Program-made: the position numbers and the translations under genes
In this document: positions 12,838-25,477 of the stretch, one piece after another
How positions within the stretch are numbered: position 1 is the first letter of the stretch
Layout of the letters: the number at the start of each line of letters is the position of its first letter
Source: Streblospio benedicti
Lineage: Eukaryota > Annelida > Polychaeta > Spionida > Spionidae
DNA length: 64,000 nucleotides
Assembly: GCA_019095985.1 (NCBI GenBank)
Contig: CM032663.1
Location: forward strand, 41,684,805 to 41,748,804
Reading direction: 5' to 3'
Notes under the pieces: generated by a model
What the model was told of the DNA's origin: nothing
What the model saw: the letters and a program-made list of their open reading frames with translations, nothing else
Database searches by the model: none

Positions 12838-13687
12838 TGATAAAAGAAACACCAGTATCAAGATCACTCTGTACGCAACATAGTGTTCAGGAGAAGAAAA
12901 CAATCACATAAAGGTACTTACGATGGGGGTTTTGATGTTCATTTCCAAGAAAAAATGTGTTTACTTTTTACACATTCTAGCCAGCACCACCGTTCGCTAT
13001 TCCAGCATTACTCTATATATAGCTCTGTAGAATCAAGGCATTTTTTTTATGTGTATGGGAGATTTTACATTATCATCTCGGTTGATGTGCTATATTTCTA
13101 ATCTATCATTTACTGTTTTTTTGTTTGCTTTTGTTTTGTTTGTTTTTCTTTCGCGATAATCTGTAAAATTATATTCTAGATTCACGACCTCCATTATGGT
13201 CACCCTTTATAATGATACTGACTTGTGTCATCAGAATCCACTTTTAACATGTAGCATTTCTCGAACACGTCAATTTGTGATGAGGCATACCGGGCCCGTA
13301 TAAAAAAATCCTTTACTTACATGTATTCTACCTGGTGGTCAAGAATATGCATGTTGTGAGTTTCCACCGCTACATTTTGGCAGATTTAAACTATAGAAGA
13401 TATACACAACGTGTTGGTTAGTGCGTAAGGGTTGACAACTGAATAAAGTCAGTTTCTATGCTAAACTGATGATTGAGGCTACAAGGAAATAAGCAATTAT
13501 TGCTGCATCCTTACTTTTGGGTCTTCCCTTGTAAACTCCCTCTCGACACAATGCAGCTTTAATACCTCGATACATCTACAACTGTGTGAAGAACGTGTAT
13601 GATAATTGACATACGTGCCGTGATATGCTTATAGTGCTGCGCAATAAAGGTTTGAAGTTTGAAGCAGGACCTCGAAAAGTGTCCTGT

Positions 13688-14534
13688 TTAAGGTAAAGGC
13701 ACACAGGAAATACGTCATACCTATACTAGAGCTGTTTTTAGTTTAACACTGTCTCCTACTGATATATAAGTGATGCTTCATTATATAAAAATCATTGTAT
13801 AAAACCATGTCCTTTTTGCACATACTGTAACACAAATATACACACATTTATAGCTTAATTTGGCTGTGTATCATTTTAAGTGTGCTGTTAAATGCAATAA
13901 AAACCTTTTCATTCATCAGAAAAAGTTGCTTAGGTAATAACAATATTTTACAACTTTTATATTTTGCAACATAATGCAAACCGTCTTGAAACACAGTCCG
14001 TCAAGACTTTTTCATAGTGGGGGGTTATTCTACCTTTTTTCAATAGAGGAGCATATGGGTATTGTCTCTGACCCTTTATTATTGCACAATAAAAAGGTGT
14101 TGAAGACTTGATCTTTTTTATCATGCAAAAACACCACTTCATGCATAGTTTTCAATTTGCAACATCCCCTCCCCCCAACACTTGACATTTTTGTGAATTC
14201 AAATAGCAAAAAAGTATGTAAGAATGATTAATTGATTATTCATTAACTTAACATTTTTATGATGAGCTATTATTTCTCCATAAAATATAATTCTCTAACG
14301 GAAAGTGGTGGAGCAGATTTTTTTCTAAATTGGGGTTCACACATAATGGTCCCGATTTTCCCTATTATCTATATATAAAATTGACCTTTTTTCTATGCAG
14401 TAAAAATATGGAAAGCAAGATTCAATCAACATAATAATAACATTTTATGAAAAAAAAGATACTTTGTTCTAACATATATATGAAAATGAAAAAAAATGTG
14501 ATGGGGTAGTTTTTCATAAATACCTTTACCTTAA
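13688..14534. repeat. Possible TTAA-flanked element with short TIRs
   Basis: TTAAGGTAAAGG at 13688-13699 is mirrored exactly by CCTTTACCTTAA at 14523-14534. If TTAA is the target duplication, the TIR is only GGTAAAGG. The interior is AT-rich, with C-runs and A/T-runs and no long frame. This could be a piggyBac-type MITE or chance in AT-rich DNA. Confidence 0.28.
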
Positions 14535-14817
14535 GGAGCAACCGGTGATGGAAGTACAAGTATTATCATATTTTATTATCTTACAGATACTCTTAGGGTG
14601 ATGAAACTATGTGATCCCATTGCAGGAAGTTGGTGCGGGCTGAGAAAATCAATTTCGTTGTCAACAGACCATGCAGAAATTAGCAAAACTAAATGTGTTT
14701 CATACACATTTGCTTGTGGTCCATGTGTCTTTGCTGACAAATAGACGAGACTATTTTACCATGTCTAGATACTATATTGGATACTCATTTGCACAAGTTT
14801 AGATTCTTAATGTACAT

Positions 14818-15036
14818 GATTTCACTTTACTTGTGTGCACATTTTGTAAAGCATAGCTTTCAATCCTTCCTGGATCTTCTTCAGTCTGCCGCCAATCCGC
14901 CTATTCGTCATGTGATGACGTCACACCACATTACGTGACGAATAGGCGGATTGGTGGAAGACTGAAGAAGATCCGGGAAGGATTGAAAGCTACCAGGGTA
15001 TGCTTTACAACAAATGCATAGATGTAAAGTGAAATC
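14818..15036. repeat. Long foldback element with ~95-bp arms
   Basis: The arms run from 14818 (GATTTCACTTTAC) inwards and from 15036 (reverse complement of the same) inwards. They share, in mirror order, TTGTAAAGCATA, AGCTTTCAATCCTTCC, GATCTTCTTCAGTCT and CCAATCCGCCTATTCGTCA. A loop of ~30 bases around 14915-14945 is rich in ACGTCA/TGACG words. There is no protein frame. Consistent with a foldback MITE. Confidence 0.75.
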
Positions 15037-15069
15037 AAAGACATTAAATGTCTAGATACAATGACAATT

Positions 15070-15170
15070 GGCCTAGAAAGAGGGTTTCAAGTTCGTGTGT
15101 CTGTTGCGCCTGTCCACATCCGGCTCGGCATGTGACCTCATCCGAGATCCAGCATTGCAGAGGCCTGTAT
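15070..15170 (+). repeat. Dispersed module also present at about 58945-59050
   Basis: The segment contains AGAAAGAGGGTTTCAAGTTCG and, about 40 bases on, CGGCATGTGACCTCATCCGAG. Both blocks recur in the same order and spacing within the TIR element at 58791-59240, with modest divergence. It lies immediately right of the foldback at 14818-15036. Probably a fragment of the same repeat family; no function is evident. Confidence 0.5.
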
Positions 15171-16828
15171 CAGGTTAGAATGATCACAGAAAGACCATCT
15201 TGATGTTAATTTCGCTGTCAGCCGTCATTTAATTGGTTTAATACAGGGCTGTCGAACATACTCGGAATGGTGAATTCACACCAAGTACGTGTACACATTG
15301 AAACCAAATGACATGAGTCGTTTTTTTTGTGTGTTTTTTCCACAATTTATCGTAGAGGGTAGTTATGTAGTTTGCATTTGTTATAAATGATAGTTGTTAT
15401 GTTAGTTTATTGTAATGTTTATCTGTACAAATGTTAACATGTTGGGAATAGCTTAATGCTAAGTGTATAAAAATGTGAGTACGTACAAAAGCAGTCATTA
15501 CTTAAAGTGGCAAAACATTCTCAGGTTCTTTTTATAAACCGTATTTATTGTTTAGTCTAATTATTTTTCAATCAATGTGACGGAAAATATATGATATTTT
15601 ACGAAATAATAGATCACAGGTTTGTTATTAAAATAAAATCATGTATTGTTTACAAAAATAACCTTCGAAAGTAATAATCAAGTAAAATGAAATACAACGA
15701 CACATTTTCACACATATGATAATTGCTGATAAAACAATGCCATAGCATACACGAGTGTGTGCACAATACAATGTACATGACAATTAATTTGTAGAAGTGT
15801 TGATATATACGGTATTTACATGTACATAAAGAATGGAATTTGCACAGTTTAGCGAGATCTATAACTAAAGTTGATATTTTAAATGTTATCAAAATTCATT
15901 TATATTTTAAAATATCTAACTAGCCGTCACACAGTCTGCTGTATTGCACTAATATTTATTAACAATTAAATATACATGCTAATTTCAATTGGCATTATAT
16001 GCTTGCAAAACCTTTATATTACTATCACAATAATTGATAATTATTAAAGGTTTTTGTATATTTTAAGGTTTAAACAAGCTTTACAATAGTTGCTTATTAT
16101 TGTTCACACTACAAATGCAGTAACATAAACTCATACAGCAGTATATTAAAACACGAAAAGAAAGGATGATTAACGTCCATTTTCAGTTGGCTAAATCATT
16201 TTTGAAATATATATCGTTTCTTGTTATTGTATAAATTGCCATCACTGCAATAAATTTAATCCGTGGCGTTGTTTAAGGCATCTCTTTCTTATTGAAGAAT
16301 TTTCGAAAGGCAGACCTGCCATCCCTCTAATTTAAGAAGCTTCTGAAATACGAAAAACATGAATTATAACACACACAAATGGTTTATTGAATGATATCTA
16401 TGGCAATAATTAAGCTTACAATGCTTTAGTAAGTTATGATATCTGATATTTTGCAAAACATGTAGCAACACCACTGTAAGTACATAGTAACAATACAATC
16501 ACTGGGTACATTTACAAGGAATAAAAATGTACACAGGAGGGATATATAAGCTAATTTATGTTCATCAATAGAACACCATAGACAAATGTATTGTCTTACA
16601 TGTTAAACGATATCGCGATATATTCAATAAACGATGATTGGGTACATTCACGCAGAATAAAAATTCACATAGGAGTAATACTAGCCAATTAACGTTCATC
16701 AATGTCATAATATAGTCAACTGTATAATTTTGCATTATTACAATACGTTTATTCTACTATAAATACAATTAAAGATGACTATTTGTAGTAATGACTCAGT
16801 AGTTGACCATGTCGTTTGCTGACCTCAG

Positions 16829-17022
16829 CAAACACTTGTGACTTGTTATTGGGACCCAGTCTGACAGTCTTGGATAATGATCCACAACCATTTACAACAC
16901 GTAAGAGATGCGAGATACAAGGGTCAAAAGAGGAGCCTGTCCCTAAACAGAAGTTCCGTAGACACACTTCAGCACATGATGTTAACTACAACAACGCGAA
17001 TGATTCGGTTACAATTGTCTGA
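16829..17022 (+). CDS. Candidate C-terminal exon, cytoplasmic-tail-like with PDZ ligand
   Basis: Behind an acceptor-like GCTGACCTCAG (AG at 16827-16828) there is an open frame of about 64 codons to a TGA at 17020-17022. The peptide begins NTCDLLLGPSLTVLDNDPQP, then a basic, polar stretch (RKRCEIQGSKEEPVPKQKF, FRRHTSAHDVNYNNANDS) and ends VTIV. A C-terminal T-I-V fits a class I PDZ-binding motif, as on many receptor, channel and transporter tails. Composition is protein-like for this AT-rich region, and no stop occurs in an otherwise stop-dense stretch. No upstream transmembrane exons were found within reach. A 62-codon frame on the opposite strand is the alternative. The host gene is unidentified. 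Confidence 0.33.
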
Positions 17023-20000
17023 AATCTATGACCCTAGAATAGCATACTAGTACAGGACCCAGTATCTGTCATTGCAGACAAGCCAATATTCTCGTTTGAT
17101 ATTTACACATTATCATGTTTTTTTCATGGTGTAAGCAATGTTAAGTCTCCAAGGCCATCTAGTTAGTTATTATCATACAGGTGATCATGCACGGTAATGA
17201 TATTGATGTTAGTTATGATTAACTAAACGCATATAATGCTCGTGTTCGTTCTGTACACTAATTGGCACTATAACGTACATTCTTCATTAATGTTCGGCAC
17301 GTGTCACTTTGACGCATTTGAATGCATGTAGCAATAACGTTTTTTAAAAATCCAATATTCAAAAACACTTCCAGGTACAATCTGATCAAATAGTACATTA
17401 TATCCTCTGAACAGACCAGTAGGTGTTTGCATTTCATTAATAGTGCTTGCTCACCATAATTGCCGTATAGATTTCCTTCCGTTTCTGGTAAGCATTACAT
17501 AAGAGCTTGCACAGTGTAAGAACACGCGCTAGTTTCAACAAGTATGCAAATCGTTTTCTATTTGAATACGCGCATCTTTTTTGCGCGATATGCATCATGT
17601 TTTCAACATTTCGTGTGTCAAACATGAAAACACTCGTACCCCGTGCGGTACACGGGAACAGCCTGTCCTAATTTTATCATTAACGAGAATTTCTTCTAGT
17701 CTACTTATTTTGGTATGCCTAGCTATTGGACATCCACTAACTGGCTGTAATTAATTTGAATAAAATGTGGAACCAAACGTAAAAATGTTCAGCGTGGTCG
17801 ATATTAATTTTGCCGCTTATTCCAACTAAACGCTTTGGTACAACCAAGCAGAAGAACAACAATGACGTGTACCAGAAACAACAACAACAAGTAGTTTCAC
17901 AACAGAAGCTCGATATCGGGAATTATTCAGCAACTGAGCAAACTATTCGCCTACATGTGCACTTAAAAGTGGGGTTACAAACAGAATCCGTTGATTTCTA
18001 GGAGACTACACAAGATTATCATACGTCACACAAAGCCGCGCATGCGTTCAAGCAAAAATATTACATGCTACGTTTCAAGTAAATCACCACAAAATGACCA
18101 CTTTCTCAAGGTGGCGTTTACATTACGGGGTCATTTCTCTTCCGTGCTGCTACAGTAACGCCGTCCTTAACGTTCCCTTGGCACAAGTTGGTAGGTGTGC
18201 AATTTTTAATGGTAACAATCGTAACAGACGTTTGAGGGTGTTGCTTAATTAGTTGTAACATCTCCTCAACCAGATATCTAATTGCGTTAATCTAATTACT
18301 GGACGTTATCGTTTCGCCACAAAAAGGGGGGAGAAATTGTATTGGGTTGGATAAACTAAAAATAATGCCAATACCGGTTCACGCTTCTAATTATAGAAAC
18401 ATCATTATTCTCTAGATCTCTTAAAATGGTCCTGAGACTCTTAGTCGATCGGCGCAATAAAGAACTCAGAACTGCTGTTCCGTCCTAAAAGGGTTAAAGT
18501 AGGAAATGCATCACGATGGAGAACACTGGAGAGACACTGAGAGAGCCACGAGGACTCAGAACGTCCTGGTACTTTTCGTTGTTTATGACTGGAAAAGTTA
18601 CAGGTGCGCTAAAGGTATCAGAAGTCACCCACACATTTTATGGGTGTATCAATTACTCAAAGGACAGGGACCTTCTGTGATCATCACTTATCGTCTGTTT
18701 CAAGCACGCATACTTTCATTCTATGTGTTACATCGAAATATATAGCTAATTAAACGAAATAAAGGCTTGGCCGTATTTTAGCACATAGAAATTGGATCCA
18801 TTGTAGGCCTACTTTCCAGAAATGCATTCATGATTTCAAATAATGCACTTTTTATTACATAATTTCAATTATTGCGTGATAAAAATATATCTTCATTTAT
18901 GATATGGAAGCGATAAAACCCCCTATCATCTGCCTCTTCCACGGGAAAACGTTTACAGCCGTGTGCATGCGCACGCCCCTTGAAAGACCCGGAAACTGCA
19001 TTTAGATAATCACAAGGGTTAGCGTGAGTCGATCTACAGTTAGCATTGTTACAGAACACACATTCTAAAGCATAGCTTTGGCGCCGTGTACCTAAAGCAT
19101 GCAATTTTCTTTTTAGTTTATCCCAATGTACGACTAATTACAGCGTGCTTATTTTGCCCAGTTTCCTATGCCATGATAACAACGTACGTGCGACCCGGGT
19201 GTCGTGGGAAGATTTAGCGTTTTCGTGCCTGCTGTAGAGCTACGCCATCCTTCCAAGTGTTTGCCGTCTTATTGGCCATGATAATGTGGTTATAGCTGGT
19301 TGACTGGAGGCTGTATTTAAGCACTGGGTCGTATCCCTAAGAGAGATCAGTGTGAGTGGTCGAGTGGCCGAATGCGAGGCTTTCGCGATGAAGCCTCAGT
19401 GATGCAGCTTTGGCGAGGAGGTGCAGTTGATATTAGAGCAGGCATGTTCGTGCCTGTAGACTTGTCAAATGGAAATGAAAGTGTCAAATGGAAATTGAAA
19501 TGGAAATTGAATATGATGTAATCCACAGGGTGACTGATATACAACTTGCATGAAATGTATACATATGGTAGTAGTAAAATAGCCACCAATATATAACCAA
19601 AACTGACTAATTCATCGTGCTAAAATTTGTTATGAATTAACTAATCGATTTACAAAATCTAAAACTTAGTTGTAATACTTCGTTTATGCACATCAACTGA
19701 ATTGTAGCATCTTTTGATATCTGGCTAATAGTTTCAAAATGGCGCATATTGGCGAGTAGCAGACAATAACATGAGTTGGGGGAAAAACACCGACAGTACA
19801 ACGCAAATTAAAATTGATTCTTGGTATCATTAAAACATTCTATGATATCTGTATGACTATCCTCTACAAATAATCATTATGGTCACCACTATGTCTGGTA
19901 GCATGTTCCTCGATCACATAGAACACAATAAATATTCATTATGGTGAATTATAATTTTTCAATTGATCATCCCCACGAAGTCGGAAATTATCTCATTACT

Positions 20001-20762
20001 ACATGGATATCAAAACCTCAGATATTGTTTATTTAATTATTGTAATTGTAATAAAGTATAATATTAATATATCATTAATTGAAATGTATTTTTCTATATA
20101 TCTTCTACAATAATAATTACGTGTAGTTTTATCTATTTTACCAAGTCTAGAAGAACAAGAATTGTATTGATACTGATGGTACTTAATGAAGAACCTCTTT
20201 AACTAAAATTATTACAACTGAATCGTTTTGCTGAAATGTGTAACTATAACGTGTAGATAGTTTGTTTAGTAAAAACTGCTCTGGTTATGCGATTAATCCT
20301 AAAAATATTTAGCATGACCCTGCGCATGGTTCAGATATATTGTAGTATGGATATTGACACATAATAATCAGGTTGTACTGAGTACCGGCTCTAACAATTG
20401 AGAAGAATTCCCATAACTCCACAACCAGCTGCAGGCCATATATTCCAAGAATCCTACGAACAGTTGGTCATATTACAGTTTCTAAAATGCCTCATAGTGG
20501 TAGCCATCAGGGCAGAGCTGTCATAGCAGGTTACTGGATTATAGAACCCGCTATTTCATACGAAAGCTCTCACCCAATGTTCACCTTGTACCGTCTTCTA
20601 TAAATGCATCGCGCATATATATATTGGTAAAGATAGCAGCGTTCAAGTAATATAGTCAACAAACCAAATCTCCACACGTATAAACACGAGTGCAAGGTTC
20701 TTCCGCCTACCTTTGCACAATCCCATCTCATTCGTAATTGGATCAGTATAAGCTGACAAATA
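17023..20762. other. No supported gene
   Basis: This stretch holds scattered short frames only. A Gln/Asn-rich frame at 17810-18001 (KQKNNNDVYQKQQQQ) has a protein-like look but no ATG and no clear splice signals. Around 19420-19510 there is a small imperfect tandem of GGAAATGAAA-type units. From 19600 to 20560 it is AT-rich and featureless. Confidence 0.35.
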
Positions 20763-20873
20763 TCATTTCTTCGTGTTATCACACTTGGCGCAGAGAGGCA
20801 CCTCCCAGCCTAAGATGACTGGCACCCATGCTTCATGACCAGAGAGATGAGTTTGCGTGCGTCTCTCCCTTTG
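20763..20873 (-). CDS. Candidate terminal exon, unknown protein ending CAKCDNTKK
   Basis: On the minus strand a frame with unusually protein-like composition runs QRERRTQTHLSGHEAWVPVI then LGWEVPLCAKCDNTKK to a TAA. An acceptor-like ATATGCAG lies directly before the Gln codon (AG at 20875-20874), and the frame stays open upstream to about 20972. It contains one CxxC pair. I do not recognise the family; it could be the last exon of a host gene or a decayed transposon frame. A second minus-strand frame overlaps part of it. Confidence 0.22.
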   Translation of the reverse strand, partial: QRERRTQTHLSGHEAWVPVILGWEVPLCAKCDNTKK

Positions 20874-21204
20874 CTGCATATACAGCTCAAAGGACTTGTA
20901 ACCATTAATAGAATGCGTGAAGGGTGAACGTAATGGTTTTTGAAGGGTTGATGTGGGGCACAGATTATTCATCGGGCAATAGGAAATCTAAACTCCCACA
21001 CCATATCCTGCACCAGTATTGCAGTATGCAGGTTGGAATTTTAGTAGTTTATTGTTTAATTCAATACAGAGGAATTTCATATTTAAGGGATCTTCATGAA
21101 ATTGACAACTGTAGAAATGTTGTTTTAACAGTATGATGATTATGTCTTAACTAGTAGTTGTATATGGCTGTATAATGTAGTGTATCTCAAACATACGTGA
21201 TACC

Positions 21205-21330
21205 CAGCTTCTGTGGCCGAGTGGTTAGAGAGTTGGACTCGTGAACAGAAGGGTTCGATTCCCCGTCGGGTCTGGTGGTGGATGCTGAGCAAACTCATCC
21301 CTATCAGGAGTTGCACACTACTCCGTGGCA
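21205..21330 (+). repeat. tRNA-derived SINE (V/CORE-like layout)
   Basis: TGTGGCCGAGTGGTTAGAGAG gives an A box at about 21211-21231, and GGGTTCGATTCCCCG at about 21250-21264 a B box with a short T-arm stem. The acceptor-stem ends do not pair and no anticodon arm of proper length forms, so this is a SINE head rather than a tRNA gene. A tRNA-unrelated body follows (to about 21330). Confidence 0.6.
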
Positions 21331-23888
21331 CCTATACACGTTAATTATAATTTGGTACAGGTCATTGGGTTGAAAGAGTGAGTGACTGATTGTGTGAGTG
21401 ATTAACATTGTGCGCTGAATGTGCTGCCGATGCAATCATGTGAGAAATAATCAATTCATGATCAATACAAATGGGCCAATGACTTGGTGTAAATTGTAAA
21501 GTCCTGAGAGCAAGACTTGGACCAGGACTATAAACCACCACATTTTCATTTACATTTACTTTACTTGTAGAACAATACATAGCCATTTCGACCATAGATC
21601 ACACACATTATGTAGCATGGCATTATACAGCCGTGCCACAGGTCACTTGATGATATTTGTGTGCCATGCAAAGTCATTCAGACAATAGACTGTTGTAGCC
21701 TAATCTATATCTAGGCAGGCTTTTTAATGGTTGAGTAACAAATCGTGACGATTGTGTCTCGTTGTGCACCCCAGAAACACACTAGTTTCTCGGATAATAA
21801 TCATCGTATAGGCTGCCTTAAGAGCCTCTATATCGTTTGCTAGTACCTGCTAGGGTGCAACTTGTTTTTTGTACGTAGAACTACTTTGCAAAGAGGTACG
21901 ATTTCAATGGGGGTGTTTTCGAGGGACACCCGACAGCCACTTTTTCAACCACTGTTCAAAACTATGTTTTACTTCAAAGCCATTGACACTGGCATACAGG
22001 AGGACAGAAACTGCTACTGTTTATACATGTACTTGTTTGCTTGCTCTCCAAACAACTTGCGACTGACTTATTCCTACTGCATATAGTTTCATGTACTTGT
22101 TAACATGTTACCAAAATTACTTCCCGTTGACGAGTTTGCAGCGTAATTTTGAAATCTACAAACAAGAAAAACTTCCTGACTTTCACTGATTCACGTGTTA
22201 ACATGCTACAGTGTTTCTTTCTTGGGTGGGGCACCGATATTATCTGTTTATTACTATGTATATGAAATGCAGCATTTTTTGTTACTGTTTTTCGTGTTTT
22301 TTCCCATTAGTTTGCCCAACTATACCCACTAGCTCGCAACTCGAACTCAGAGTCTTCTAATCACGAGTACACCTAGTAGTCACGAGGGCACAGAACTACA
22401 AAAACAGTGTTCCGATACAATTATACGTATAATACTGCAACTTCTTTTTACGTTATTATACTTTCTTTACACAAAGTAGACAACAGGCCTTACGTAGTTT
22501 GTTTTGCCGGGATTGTTTTCGTATCGTGCCTGATTGTATTCTACATGCATTCAACGTACTATAATCAATACCTAGTATAGTTGCAAACCTGCAAACCGTT
22601 TGTGCTCATACCAATTTACCTTAATGAGATATGTTGATACCATAGTTATATCTGTATTCGGGTTTCACGGTTGCCCTGAGACAAATAAATCAAATTTCCT
22701 AGCAGAGGTGAAAGAGTCAGACAGGCTGGTGCATCACCATACATTTGAGCTTGAAATCTATATAGTTTGACCAAATGATTGTTTTAATGCAAATCCAATA
22801 CCTGTGTCCAAAGACAAAGGTCGTGATCCTTCAATACGGATATATTGGAATTGGAACGGTTCCAACATACTCTTTCACCTTTTCTGTTGTCTATGCCAAT
22901 CTAATTTCGCCCTAACGCTTTGCTTTACCCCCTCTACTTGCCAATTCCTCAACGTTTATTTTATTGATGAACTTAGAATAATACAATGGGCTACGTGCGT
23001 TCGCCATATATATTTTAACCATAGGAAAAACACACGCAAAAAGAAACATCTGCACTGCTTTGACCTAAACAACGGTTGTATATATATTGGGGGTGGTATT
23101 CTACAGTAAACACCAATTAAATGTATAAAAATCAAAGACGTTGCATAACTTGGCCTTTTAAGTATAAACAATAGCCGGTCTATTTATCATTTACTTCAAA
23201 AAACAGTAGTTTTAAAGAACATGTGAACTAGGACCTTTTGGGGCAAGACACACATGGTAAATGAAAATATGCTATATCTTTTATCAGTTGCACCTTTCAC
23301 AATCGAACTCAAACAGTTGTGGTTGGTCGGGGCAAGACTTGGTAAGACTTTGACATTGGTGTCGAACAGTTCTATGAATTAACGAGGTTCCTACTCTCAG
23401 CCAACACTGACAAGATAGATCTAATGATACACACATGTACACCAATTAATACTCGAAGGATCCTCCTGATCGCCACAAATTGCAATAATACATAGAGAAA
23501 TAACAAAACAAAATTGCATTCAGCATGGCTTAAACTTTTCCTTTTGAGAAGTGGCCGGCCACTAATATGTATTGAAGCTTATTGAGCACCATCGTCCAAA
23601 GACAATGACAAATGACAAAGTCCAAAAGGCCACAGAAACAACTGCAAAACGTCTACAAACACATCACCCGCCTCATATAATCGACGTAAAGCCATAGGCT
23701 TTGACTGCTTACATCCCATAGCAGTCAGTACTAATCCAAGAGTGAATTTGTTAAACGTAAACCATTTAGCTATTGTGTCCGGTATTTTTATACATATTCG
23801 GACTACTTACTTTACAGTGGCATATTAAATTGATGACCACATTAAATTCACAAATGATTTCTAGTCTAACATGTTGTAATGATTTTAC
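21331..23888. other. No supported gene
   Basis: Only short frames occur, up to 101 codons on plus at 22804-23109. Their composition follows the AT-rich base content and they lack splice signals or start context. No repeat with clear termini was seen. Confidence 0.35.
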
Positions 23889-24015
23889 GGTGGCCGATAG
23901 CGAGTACGCAATTATCAATGTACGCAACTCTTGTGTAAACTGCAGCCATCGTTTCTCATTTCCAGGATGCATATCCTTCGGTTTGAGATCAACCGGGGAA
24001 GTAATCCCCATTTCC
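23889..24015 (-). CDS. Candidate internal exon, faint GH18-like resemblance
   Basis: The minus strand holds a 127-nt open stretch between an acceptor-like AAATCTAG (AG at 24017-24016) and a donor-like ACC|GTAAAA (GT at 23888-23887). It reads EMGITSPVDLKPKDMHPGNE then KRWLQFTQELRTLIIAYSL. The order of a VD..D motif, PG, then FTxELR loosely recalls the catalytic strand region of glycoside hydrolase 18 (chitinase-like) proteins, where the family has DxxDxDxE, PG and FTxLxxELR. The catalytic acidic residues do not line up, so if related it would be an inactive or decayed copy. No partner exons were found. An alternative plus-strand frame overlaps it. Confidence 0.2.
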
Positions 24016-25477
24016 CTAGATTTGTCAAAATTACAGCTCTCTTAAAATAGTTACAAAAATGATACGATATGGTATACTGATATAATTAACGCAAGAGAAG
24101 ACTGTATTTTTATCGTGAACACTTCTAGGCGCTATTTTATTAATAGAATGTTAAATTTTGTTGATATTGGGTTTTAGTATGCCTATTCAACCCAAATATC
24201 GGTAGGTGCAGCGTAAAAACTGTGTCAAGATGCACAATGAACTATACGCAATAGTTTGGTGTTGTTTTTGCCTGCTTTTTTTTATATTTGTAATGCTTTT
24301 TCGGGAGCTCTAGGTAATATAAAATGACTGAAATTGAAGTGTTTTTGAACGATTTGAACAGTCATTTTATTGATACAAATATATCCAACCCTAAAAGATC
24401 ATCAGTGTGTCAAAGATTTGCATAATAATACAAAATGTGCACATAATATCAGTTTAAAAACCTTTACATATGGAGAAGACATCATAACTACACGCATATA
24501 GATCCAAGTACGATTACTTGTAGGAAGTTAGGAAAATGTATTACTCGTGCCATTACAATAGGTATTTTACAAGACTCATGTCAAGTATCAACATATCATG
24601 TCGATACCAGTGCGTCTCCCACCATATGGGTGACAAATGGTAGTGATATTCATCACAAGACCGAAAATAGCAGAGCTTATTTTTATTATTCTGAATGCTA
24701 TTGATAGTCCTATGGTAACACACTATCCTTTCAAGCTGTAAATAGGTAATTTTCACGGCAAATGGACATTCGATAGAGGAGAAGATACTCAAAGCACTAA
24801 AGCGCAACTGATTTTTGATACATGCTCATCTCTCCAAAATAAGCCACTTCATATTACTCGTGTTTCTTGTGCTCTACTAAAATGCTGAAAAGCAATCACC
24901 AGCTCATAAGCTCCTTTACAATTTGGAATCCTTCATTTCTTTACCATAGTTTCAATGGTAGTCCATATTTGATCTACAGCGTAATGTTTTTTGTTTGTTC
25001 TTTTGATTTCGTGCTTGTAAACCAGCTTTGTTTATAAAGGTTTACATTAAACACGTGACTACATAAGTTACACGATCTATGAATTTGTCACTAACAAAAC
25101 GTGGTCTTTAAGTACATGAAACACTAATTTGCATTACCAGCAAAATCAACATGACTACACAAAAGCATTAGCATTACAACATACGATCATAGGAGTATTT
25201 ACAAGTCTACCACTACTGAGTTCATCTTGCATCGTGAATTACACATTCAAATGACCACACATTATATTGTTGTCAAACTACGGGTACATCTCCAAAATTC
25301 TAAACGTACGTGTTCTAATTCCAGCAACCCATGCGATCATTTTTAGATGTAAGGCAACGACAATCACGTGCAATTTAACGGTGGACAAACATAGGTGCAG
25401 ACAACAAGCAATTTGCAGCGCATGCTCTACTGACCAGTTGGGAGGATGTACGTGGCAAACCCAAGTAGTGGCTAACA
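24016..25477. other. 3' flank of the neuropeptide gene
   Basis: No coding exon is supported here. Reading on the minus strand this is the downstream side of the MIP gene, so its 3' UTR should lie here. Minus-strand AATAAA words occur near 24365-24370 and 24675-24680, but I cannot tell which is used. Confidence 0.35.

Larger units (their letters stand above)
12838..16828. other. Gene-free, AT-rich stretch apart from the repeats listed
   Basis: Apart from the elements at 13688-14534, 14818-15036 and 15070-15170, nothing supportable was seen. Between 15300 and 16800 the sequence is strongly AT-rich with poly-T/poly-A runs. The only frames are short ones on the minus strand (80 codons at 15650-15892) with no protein-like composition. 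Confidence 0.4.

Noticed and set aside
21207-21275. tRNA gene with GGTTCGATTCC box
   Set aside because: No paired acceptor stem and the anticodon arm is malformed; a SINE head fits better. The same holds for 30840, 57140 and 57420.
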